From contig DHVP01000017.1 of assembly GCA_002412715.1 (NCBI GenBank), positions 55,464-95,197 on the forward strand: DNA of 39,734 nt. The letters are read 5' to 3'. Within the stretch, counting starts at the first letter, position 1. The number at the start of each line of letters is the position of its first letter. The position numbers and the translations under genes were made by a program. Shown here piece by piece: positions 33,834 through 39,734 of the stretch. The notes beneath the pieces were generated by a model that saw only the letters and a list, made by a program, of their open reading frames with translations, searched no databases and was not told where the DNA came from. This stretch comes from Deltaproteobacteria bacterium UBA5205. Lineage in GTDB: Bacteria; Desulfobacterota; Syntrophorhabdia; Syntrophorhabdales; Syntrophorhabdaceae.

Positions 33834-35686
33834 TGCTCCTCGAAACAATCAATTCTCCCGAAGACTTGAAAAAGCTGTCGTTGTCCCAACTCGTCGAGCT
33901 TGCCGGAGAGATACGTCCGTATATCACCGACATCATATCCAAAACGGGCGGGCACCTCGCGTCGAACCTCGGCGCCGTGGAACTTACCATCGCCCTCCAT
34001 TATGTATTCAACTCTCCCCATGACAGGATTATCTGGGATGTCGGCCATCAGTGCTACACCTGCAAGATCCTGACCGGCCGTCGTGAGAGTTTCCACACTA
34101 TCCGCCAGGACGGAGGGCTCTCCGGTTTCCCCTGCAAGGCGGAAAGCCCCCACGATGTCTTCGACACCGGTCATGCCAGCAATTCTATCTCCGTCGCAAC
34201 GGGTCTCGCCGAAAGCAAGGCGAAGATGGGTTCTTCGGCGAAGATCATTGCCGTTATCGGTGACGGCTCGCTGACGGGTGGTATGTCCTTTGAGGCCTTG
34301 AACCATGCCGGCCATCTGCGCAGCGATATCATTGTTGTCCTCAACGATAATGAAATGTCCATCTCAAAAAACGTCGGCGGCCTGGCATCACACCTCAACC
34401 GTATCATGACCGGCGAATTCATGAGCAACATACGGGAAGAACTGAAAACCCGGATAAAGAACAGGCCGGCGATATACAAAACCGCGCGGTACCTCGAAGA
34501 GGCCGTCAAGGGCATCTTCGGGCCGGGCATGCTCTTCGAGGAACTGGGCTTTACCTATGTCGGCCCGGTGGACGGACACAACATGGAACATCTCCTCGAG
34601 ACATTCAAGAACGTGAGCAGGCTCAAGGGGCCGCTCCTGGTCCATGTCATCACCCGCAAGGGAAAGGGATACACCCATGCGGAAGACGACCCGGAACGTT
34701 TCCACGGCATCTCCACCTTCGAACTCACCACGGGGCATTCGCTGTCAAAAGGCAAGAAGACCTATACGGACGTCTTTGGGGACACCATTATCGATCTGGC
34801 GAAAATGGATGAACGGGTGGTGGCCGTCACGGCGGCAATGGGGCTTGGCACGGGACTCGACAAGTTTTCCGAGCTCTTCCCCGACAGGTTCTATGATATC
34901 GGGATCGCCGAACAACACGGTGTCACCTTCAGCGCCGCCCTTGCCCTGGGCGGGCTTAAACCCTTTGTCGCAATCTACTCGACATTCCTGCAGAGGGCCT
35001 ACGACCAGATCATTCTCGACGTGTGCCTTCAGAATCTGCCCGTGGTCTTTGCGGTGGACAGGAGCGGATTAGTCGGCCAGGACGGGCCGACCCATCACGG
35101 TATCTATGATCTTTCCTATTTTCGCCACATCCCCAACATGGTCCTCATGGCGCCGAAAGATGAGAACGAACTCAGGCAGATGCTCTATTCCGGCTACCGG
35201 TACGAAAAACCGGTCGCCATCCGCTATCCCCGTGGTGAAGCCCTGGGAGTACCCATCGACGACGAGTTCCACGAGATACCTCTCGGGACGTGGGAGATAC
35301 TGCGGGAAGGCGGGGACATCACCATCATCGCCTGTGGAAACATGGTCGCGACGGCAATGGAAGTCGCCGGAATTCTCGCTGAGGACGGCATCTCGGCAGG
35401 CGTCGTCAATGGACGGTTCATAAAACCCATGGATGAAGATCTCCTGAAACAGGTCGCCGCGAAAACCCGCCGCATCCTTACCCTTGAGGAAAATGTCGTC
35501 ATAGGCGGGTTTGGAAGTGGTGTAGGAGAGGCGCTAAACAGGGCAGGATTGTCTACTCCATTAAAATCACTAGGAATCCCGGATGCCTTCATCACCCACG
35601 GCAGCCAGGCAACATTGCGAAAATCCCTGGAGCTGGACCGGGATGGTATCGTAAGGACCATCAGGACGTGGCTAAGGAAAGAATAG
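33833..35686 (+). CDS. dxs: 1-deoxy-D-xylulose-5-phosphate synthase
   Basis: A 617-residue thiamine diphosphate enzyme making DXP from pyruvate and glyceraldehyde 3-phosphate, the first step of the MEP isoprenoid pathway, matching the ispA gene before it. Visible: the GHQCYTCKILTGR segment, the TPP/Mg motif GDGSLTGGMSFEALN (143 on) to NDN (171-173), DGHNMEHLLE, the catalytic glutamate in DIGIAEQHGVTF (about 361), and the transketolase C-terminal domain with TLEENVVIGGFGSGV. Full length. Its end overlaps the tlyA start by 19 bases. Confidence 0.96.
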   Translation: MLLETINSPEDLKKLSLSQLVELAGEIRPYITDIISKTGGHLASNLGAVELTIALHYVFNSPHDRIIWDVGHQCYTCKILTGRRESFHTIRQDGGLSGFPCKAESPHDVFDTGHASNSISVATGLAESKAKMGSSAKIIAVIGDGSLTGGMSFEALNHAGHLRSDIIVVLNDNEMSISKNVGGLASHLNRIMTGEFMSNIREELKTRIKNRPAIYKTARYLEEAVKGIFGPGMLFEELGFTYVGPVDGHNMEHLLETFKNVSRLKGPLLVHVITRKGKGYTHAEDDPERFHGISTFELTTGHSLSKGKKTYTDVFGDTIIDLAKMDERVVAVTAAMGLGTGLDKFSELFPDRFYDIGIAEQHGVTFSAALALGGLKPFVAIYSTFLQRAYDQIILDVCLQNLPVVFAVDRSGLVGQDGPTHHGIYDLSYFRHIPNMVLMAPKDENELRQMLYSGYRYEKPVAIRYPRGEALGVPIDDEFHEIPLGTWEILREGGDITIIACGNMVATAMEVAGILAEDGISAGVVNGRFIKPMDEDLLKQVAAKTRRILTLEENVVIGGFGSGVGEALNRAGLSTPLKSLGIPDAFITHGSQATLRKSLELDRDGIVRTIRTWLRKE

Positions 35687-36417
35687 ACACACTCCTCGCC
35701 AGGAGGGGGCTCGCGCCGTCGCGGGAGAAGGCACGGGTGCTCGTCATGGCCGGAGAGGTCTATTGTAGCGGGCAGCGGGTCTTGAAGGCTGACAGCAAGG
35801 TCGATGATACGGTCTGTCTCGAGGTCCGTGGAAATCCAATTCCCTACGTGAGTTTCGGCGGCGTCAAGCTCAAGGCCGCCCTCGATGCGTTCGGCCTTTC
35901 CGTCAGCGGCAAAACAGCCCTCGACATAGGTTCCTCCACGGGCGGTTTTACCGATTGCCTCCTAAAGGAAGGGGCGCAAAAGGTACACGCCGTCGATTCC
36001 GGCACCCATCAGTTCCACGAAAAACTCCGCGGCGACAGGCGGGTCGTCCTCAAGGAAAACTTCAACGCCCGTTACATGACCCTCGAGGACATCGGCGAGA
36101 CGGTCGACATCATTACCGTGGATGTATCGTTCATCTCTTTGAAGAAGATCCTGCCCGCGGCCGTTGGTTTGCTGGGGCAACGGGGCCATATCATTTCACT
36201 GGTCAAGCCGCAGTTTGAGGTCGGGCGATACAACGTCGGCAAGGGCGGCATCGTGAAGGACAGGGAAAAAATTGAGGAGGTCCTCTCGGATATCAGGGAA
36301 TTCGGGGAAACCCTTGGCGTAAGGTCGGTGCAAACCGTGGAGGCGCCGAGGGAAAAAGAAAGAAAGAACAGGGAATATTTTATCCTATGGGAAAGATCAG
36401 ACAGCCCCAGCAGGTGA
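35668..36417 (+). CDS. tlyA: TlyA-family rRNA 2'-O-methyltransferase
   Basis: A 249-residue protein with an N-terminal S4 RNA-binding domain (RIDTLLARRGLAPSREKARV, to about residue 60) and an FtsJ-like SAM methyltransferase domain (ALDIGSSTGGFTDCLLKEGA at about 84, then DVSFISLKKILPA and LVKPQFEVGR). TlyA methylates riboses in 16S and/or 23S rRNA. The GTG start lies inside dxs and the end overlaps the DUF4416 gene by 31 bases. The dxs-tlyA order is frequent in bacteria. Confidence 0.93.
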   Translation: MAKERIDTLLARRGLAPSREKARVLVMAGEVYCSGQRVLKADSKVDDTVCLEVRGNPIPYVSFGGVKLKAALDAFGLSVSGKTALDIGSSTGGFTDCLLKEGAQKVHAVDSGTHQFHEKLRGDRRVVLKENFNARYMTLEDIGETVDIITVDVSFISLKKILPAAVGLLGQRGHIISLVKPQFEVGRYNVGKGGIVKDREKIEEVLSDIREFGETLGVRSVQTVEAPREKERKNREYFILWERSDSPSR

Positions 36418-36935
36418 AGCTCTTTGCGAGCATCATCTTCCATGACGACGTGGATATCCAGGATGTGCTTTCCCGCCTGTGCACGGCTATCGGTCCCATC
36501 GAGGAGCAAACCGAGCCGGCTGTCTTCACCCACACCAGTTACTACGACAAAGAAATGGGGGAAGGCCTTCGGCGTTTCTTCGTTCTCTTTGCCCCTCTTT
36601 TCGACCGCGCAGCGCTCCCCGATATCAAAAGGGCCACCAACGGGATAGAAGAACTCTCTGCCAAAAGCGGCAACAGGATCGTAAACATTGACTCTGGATA
36701 TATCGCTCTCGAACATGTTATACTCGCAACCACAAAGGGATACGCGCATAGGGTCTATCTGGGGAAAGGGATACATGCCGACCTCACACTCATGTTCAAC
36801 AGCGGGTCGTACCGCACTCTGCAGTGGACGTACCCCGATTACGCCGAACCGCAAACTATAGCGCTTTTCAACCGGTGGAGGGAGCTGTGCAGACAGTCCC
36901 TGAAAGACATCGGACGGACGGGCGCACACGTATGA
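36387..36935 (+). CDS. DUF4416 family protein
   Basis: A 182-residue soluble protein of unknown function. It matches DUF4416: the start VKLFASIIF, HTSYYDKEMG, RRFFVLFAPLFDRAALPDIKRATN, NIDSGYIALEHVILATTKGYAHRVYLGKGIHADLTL (read in pieces) and WTYPDYA. The family is common in Desulfobacterota and Aquificota-like anaerobes, often in this operon context. It overlaps tlyA by 31 bases and precedes yicC by nine bases. No cofactor motif is evident. Confidence 0.88.
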   Translation: MGKIRQPQQVKLFASIIFHDDVDIQDVLSRLCTAIGPIEEQTEPAVFTHTSYYDKEMGEGLRRFFVLFAPLFDRAALPDIKRATNGIEELSAKSGNRIVNIDSGYIALEHVILATTKGYAHRVYLGKGIHADLTLMFNSGSYRTLQWTYPDYAEPQTIALFNRWRELCRQSLKDIGRTGAHV

Positions 36936-36944
36936 AGGTGGACT

Positions 36945-37814
36945 ATGCCCAAAAGCATGACAGGATTCGCAAAGATCGAAAAGGAATTCCCCGAAGGCAA
37001 AATCAGCAGTGAAGCACGAAGCCTCAACAGCCGCTATCTCGAAATAAACATCAGGCTTCCGAGGGCCGACTATGCGTCGGAACAGAAGCTCAGAGAACTC
37101 ATCAAGCGCCACATAAAAAGGGGAAAGGTGGACATAACCATCAAATGGGAAAAGACTATCGACGAGATGACCATACCAAGGGTCAACGAGAGTATCGTCA
37201 GGCAGTACGCCGCGATGGTCAAAAACCTGAGGGAACACCATGGCGTCAAAGGAGACCTGACGATAGATAATGTCTTCTCCCTGAAAGACGTGTTCGTGTA
37301 CGAAGAAAACAACAGCCTGTCCGAGGAAATCCTGACGGAAACGTCCGCAAACATGCTCGTCCTTCTCAATGAAGAACGCGCGCGCGAAGGCGAGTATATC
37401 AGGGATGACCTCAACGGCCGGGTGGAAGCGATAGTCGCCAACCTTTCCGAGATAGAGAAGGGCTGGCCCGCTGTGATCAAGGCACACGAGGAAAAGCTGC
37501 GCGGAAAGATCGCGGAGGTCACACAGTCCATCGCTGTAGACGAGACCCGTATCCTGCAGGAGATAGCGATCTTCATGGAACGGCTCGACATATCGGAAGA
37601 GATCGTGCGTCTCACGGGCCATCTGGATAACTTTCGCACCACCCTCTCATCAACGGAACCCATCGGGAGAAAACTCGACTTCGTAATTCAGGAAATGGTG
37701 CGGGAAACAAATACGATCGGGAGCAAATCCAACGATCTCTACATCAACGAACGGGTGATCAGAATCAAGGTGGAGATAGAAAAGATGCGCGAGCAGGTGC
37801 AGAATGTCGAATAA
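36945..37814 (+). CDS. yicC: YicC-family endoribonuclease
   Basis: A 289-residue YicC/YloC protein. The N-terminal YicC domain starts with KSMTGFAKIEKE and SRYLEINIRLPR; the C-terminal DUF1732 domain contains DETRILQEIAIFMERLDISE, RLTGHLDNF, GRKLDFVIQEMVRETNTIGSKSND. The E. coli member is an endoribonuclease involved in small-RNA turnover. Starts nine bases after DUF4416 with GAAGGTGG upstream. A 59-base gap before gmk holds no remA (DUF370) gene, although that gene is often found here in relatives. Confidence 0.93.
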   Translation: MPKSMTGFAKIEKEFPEGKISSEARSLNSRYLEINIRLPRADYASEQKLRELIKRHIKRGKVDITIKWEKTIDEMTIPRVNESIVRQYAAMVKNLREHHGVKGDLTIDNVFSLKDVFVYEENNSLSEEILTETSANMLVLLNEERAREGEYIRDDLNGRVEAIVANLSEIEKGWPAVIKAHEEKLRGKIAEVTQSIAVDETRILQEIAIFMERLDISEEIVRLTGHLDNFRTTLSSTEPIGRKLDFVIQEMVRETNTIGSKSNDLYINERVIRIKVEIEKMREQVQNVE

Positions 37815-37873
37815 CCCGACCCCGGCCGTCTCTCGGGAGTCGATAGCGGGACCATCGCACCTCGGGGTCAATC

Positions 37874-38458
37874 ATGGGTAACCGGCGAAAAGGAGTCCTT
37901 ATCGTCGTCTCCGGTCCGTCCGGGGCAGGTAAATCAACGCTCATCGACCGTTTCCTGAGGGAAGACGCCGAAAGCGCCTTCTCCGTCTCCTACACGACAC
38001 GGCAAAGACGCCAGCACGAGCAGGATGGAAAGGATTACCATTTCGTGGATCAGAGTGCCTTTGAGACCATGATCGCGAAAGGGGACTTTCTGGAATGGGA
38101 AAAAGTCCACGGAAATCTTTACGGGACCCCGCGCGCGGAAATCCTGGCAATCCTTGAGACGGGCAAAGACATCATGCTGGATATAGACGTCAAGGGCGCG
38201 CTCAGCATCAGCAGCCAATGTTCGGCCGCGCGGCTCATCTTCATCGAGCCCCCTTCCATCGCGGAACTCGTCAACCGCCTTTCGCTGCGCGGCGAAAAGG
38301 AGATCGAGACGCGGATGAAACGCGTGGAAGAAGAAATTGCAAGAAAAGGACAATTCGGCTATACTATCGTGAACGACGATCTCGGCAGGGCGTACAAAAC
38401 GTTCCAGCAAGCGATCGACGATATAAGGAGACAAGGCAATGGCAAGAATAACTGTTGA
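37874..38458 (+). CDS. gmk: Guanylate kinase
   Basis: A 194-residue GMP kinase producing GDP for nucleotide and (p)ppGpp pools. P-loop GPSGAGKS (14-21), the GMP-binding VSYTTRQRR and GKDYHFVD segments, FLEWEKVHGNLYGTP, DIDVKGALSI, and a lid with arginine-rich RLSLRGEKEIETRM. Length is typical. The last 20 bases overlap rpoZ, the classic gmk-rpoZ arrangement. Confidence 0.96.
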   Translation: MGNRRKGVLIVVSGPSGAGKSTLIDRFLREDAESAFSVSYTTRQRRQHEQDGKDYHFVDQSAFETMIAKGDFLEWEKVHGNLYGTPRAEILAILETGKDIMLDIDVKGALSISSQCSAARLIFIEPPSIAELVNRLSLRGEKEIETRMKRVEEEIARKGQFGYTIVNDDLGRAYKTFQQAIDDIRRQGNGKNNC

Positions 38459-38681
38459 AGATTGCATGGACCTGGTGGAAAACCGTTTCGAGCTCGTCCA
38501 TCTCGCAGCGCGCCGTTCTAAACAGCTCATCAAAGGCGCAAAACCCCTGACCAAATCATCCAACAGGGAAATCGTAACGTCGCTCAGGGAGATTGCAGAG
38601 AAACTTATCTATTTCGAAAAGAAAGATACCTCCATAGAAGAAAAGGAAACACCGTACCAGCTGTCGACGTTTACGCCGTAA
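38439..38681 (+). CDS. rpoZ: RNA polymerase omega subunit
   Basis: An 80-residue omega subunit: ARITVEDCMDLVENRFELVH, AARRSKQLIKGAKPL and REIVTSLREIAE are the family landmarks. It binds the beta-prime subunit and assists polymerase assembly. It starts inside gmk. Its stop codon TAA forms the loop of a 10-bp hairpin (38669-38691). Confidence 0.95.
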   Translation: MARITVEDCMDLVENRFELVHLAARRSKQLIKGAKPLTKSSNREIVTSLREIAEKLIYFEKKDTSIEEKETPYQLSTFTP

Positions 38682-38691
38682 CGGCGTAAAC
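38669..38691 (+). terminator. Hairpin with the rpoZ stop codon as its loop
   Basis: GTTTACGCCG (38669-38678), TAA loop (38679-38681), CGGCGTAAAC (38682-38691), a perfect 10-bp stem. No T tract follows; the period-7 repeat F begins three bases later. It likely marks the operon end or protects the 3' end. Confidence 0.65.
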
Positions 38692-38693
38692 GC

Positions 38694-38824
38694 GGGTAAT
38701 AGGTAATAGGTTATGGGTTATGGGTAAAGACATTCACCTGTAACCCATTTTCATTTCCCATTACCTCTCTTCCTTTCCCATCGCTCCCCTTAAGTCTTTC
38801 CCTATTACCCATCACCCATTACCC
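38694..38824. repeat. Period-7 repeat, locus F, long fold-back
   Basis: Left arm of five heptads (38694-38728: GGGTAAT, AGGTAAT, AGGTTAT, GGGTTAT, GGGTAAA). The right arm at 38801-38824 is in reverse sense (CCTATTA, CCCATCA, CCCATTA, CCC). The centre carries decayed heptad traces (CCCATTACC and similar). It separates the rpoZ operon from the hcp promoter. Confidence 0.8.
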
Positions 38825-38830
38825 GTCTTC

Positions 38831-38844
38831 TTGACTTAAGTCAA
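38831..38844. promoter_or_regulatory. CRP/FNR-type operator upstream of hcp
   Basis: Perfect 14-bp palindrome TTGACTTAAGTCAA, half-site TTGAC with a 4-base spacer. Its centre lies about 40.5 bases before the start expected from the -10 at 38866. That is the class II activator position of CRP/FNR-family proteins. HcpR and FNR-like regulators of hybrid cluster protein genes use sites of this build, so such a nitrosative- or redox-stress regulator is the best guess. Confidence 0.75.
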
Positions 38845-38865
38845 AGCACTTTTTTTCCCATGCAT

Positions 38866-38871
38866 TATACT
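38866..38871 (+). promoter_or_regulatory. -10 element of the hcp promoter
   Basis: TATACT, with no good -35 hexamer at the proper distance; the palindrome overlaps that place, which suits activator-dependent transcription. The leader is about 37 bases and contains AAGGAGGGG before the ATG. Confidence 0.6.
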
Positions 38872-38914
38872 CTCTTTATGCAATTGAACGTCAGCCAACA
38901 ATAAGGAGGGGCAT

Positions 38915-39734
38915 ATGTTTTGTTATCAGTGTGAACAGACAGCGAAAGGAGAAGGATGCACCAATATAGGGGTTTGCGGCAAACAGCCTGACGTGGCGGC
39001 CCTTCAGGACCTGCTGGTTTATGTTACGGCAGAATTGTCTTTCTTTGCGAAGGAGGCAGTGAGGTATGGGCTCACGGGAAAGGGAATGAATATACTTGCG
39101 ACTGAGGCCCTTTTTCACACCTTGACCAACGTCGACTTCGACCCCGAACGTCTGAAGATACTGATAGGGCGCGTCGCAGCCGAGCGTGACAGTCTTATCG
39201 GAAAGATCGCGTCAAAGGGTGGAAGCACGATTCTTCCCGGCGGCAGAACACCGACGAAACCGGAAGCGGACATAGCAGCTCTCGTTAAACAGGGCGAAGC
39301 GGTGGGCTTCCAGGTGGTGAAGAACGAAGATCCGGACATAACGTCCCTCATGCACACCGTCATCTTCGGTCTCAGAGGGGTAGCAGCATACGCTTATCAT
39401 GCCGCCCTGCTCGGCAAGGAAGATGACGCAGTCTATGCCTTCATTCACGAGGCCTTAGGCGAGGTTCTTCAGAACAAGCTCGGGCTGAATGACTGGCTCG
39501 GTCTCGTTCTCAAATGCGGCGAGATCAACCTCAGGGCCATGGAACTCCTTGATGCGGCCAATACGGAAACATACGGTCATCCCGTCCCGACTCAGGTTCC
39601 CCTGGGCGCAAAAAAAGGTAAGGCCATCCTCGTCTCGGGCCACGACCTCAAGGACCTCGAAGATATTCTGAAGCAAACGGAAGGAAAAGGGATCTATGTC
39701 TACACCCACGGCGAGATGCTGCCGGCGCACGGCT
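38915..39734 (+). CDS. hcp: Hybrid cluster protein, 3'-truncated by window end
   Basis: The frame opens at ATG 38915 behind AAGGAGGGG and stays open to the last base (273 residues seen of roughly 530-550 in the family). The N-terminal cysteine motif is Cys3-x2-Cys6-x8-Cys15-x5-Cys21, the closely spaced class I type of strict anaerobes that binds the proximal [4Fe-4S] cluster, unlike the wider spacing of enterobacterial Hcp. The hybrid cluster ligands would be farther downstream, though the GHDLKDLE segment of the family is visible near the end. Hcp reduces NO or hydroxylamine and has been linked to protein S-nitrosylation; here it is most likely a nitrosative-stress defence enzyme. Whether a partner reductase gene follows is not visible. 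Confidence 0.93.
   Translation, partial: MFCYQCEQTAKGEGCTNIGVCGKQPDVAALQDLLVYVTAELSFFAKEAVRYGLTGKGMNILATEALFHTLTNVDFDPERLKILIGRVAAERDSLIGKIASKGGSTILPGGRTPTKPEADIAALVKQGEAVGFQVVKNEDPDITSLMHTVIFGLRGVAAYAYHAALLGKEDDAVYAFIHEALGEVLQNKLGLNDWLGLVLKCGEINLRAMELLDAANTETYGHPVPTQVPLGAKKGKAILVSGHDLKDLEDILKQTEGKGIYVYTHGEMLPAHG

Noticed and set aside
36072..37622. 516-codon open frame antisense to tlyA, DUF4416 and yicC
   Set aside because: It crosses three well-recognised genes and its translation resembles no protein family.
37815..37873. Search for a remA (DUF370) gene between yicC and gmk
   Set aside because: The 59-base gap is too short and has no suitable frame.

Overview
The window looks like chromosomal sequence from a Gram-negative, probably anaerobic bacterium of the Desulfobacterota / 'Deltaproteobacteria' kind. 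A syntrophic or fermentative lineage such as the Syntrophorhabdales would fit, but that placement is inference. The basis is the tripartite RND pump with an outer-membrane TolC protein, several lipoproteins, a class I (anaerobe-type) hybrid cluster protein, the MEP isoprenoid pathway, an acetate-type transporter, and the gene order tlyA, DUF4416, yicC, gmk, rpoZ. No rRNA, tRNA or CRISPR array was seen.

Layout. (1) 1-7665, + strand: the distal half of a Tad/Flp pilus operon (truncated TadG-like protein, TadZ/CpaE, CpaF/TadA, TadB, TadC, two TPR lipoproteins), closed by a GC-rich hairpin. (2) 7689-9574: an RsbV-like STAS protein and an RsbW-like ATPase, facing a metallo-beta-lactamase-fold protein. 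(3) 9575-11525: a repeat-rich region with a period-7 repeat, a 24-bp tandem repeat, a REP-like inverted pair, a remnant IS end and an IS4-family element whose transposase is frameshifted. (4) 11520-14469, - strand: a periplasmic SsuA/THI5-like binding protein overlapping a Cache-HAMP-SpoIIE phosphatase, a likely sensor/output pair. (5) 14739-16364: a FapA/DUF342 protein. (6) 16415-22931, - strand: a TolC, RND adaptor, RND pump, MBL-hydrolase operon behind a good sigma70 promoter. (7) 23042-32618: mixed single genes (DUF169, hydrolase lipoprotein, duplicated-domain secreted protein, phosphoglucomutase, small lipoprotein, membrane HEAGH protein, SatP/YaaH, LysE, eukaryote-type PP2C). (8) 32688-38681, + strand: a tightly packed housekeeping operon xseB-ispA-dxs-tlyA-DUF4416-yicC-gmk-rpoZ, most junctions overlapping. 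(9) 38831 to the end: hcp behind a perfect TTGAC-N4-GTCAA palindrome placed like a class II CRP/FNR activator site.

Two themes stand out. First, signalling through anti-sigma/antagonist chemistry: RsbV, RsbW and a Cache-SpoIIE phosphatase with a binding protein lie within 7 kb of each other next to the pilus operon and could form one partner-switching circuit. Second, a family of degenerate period-7 repeats that fold back on themselves lies at six positions (five loci, one of them split by the IS). Several overlap or abut gene stop codons, so they may act as 3'-end structures.
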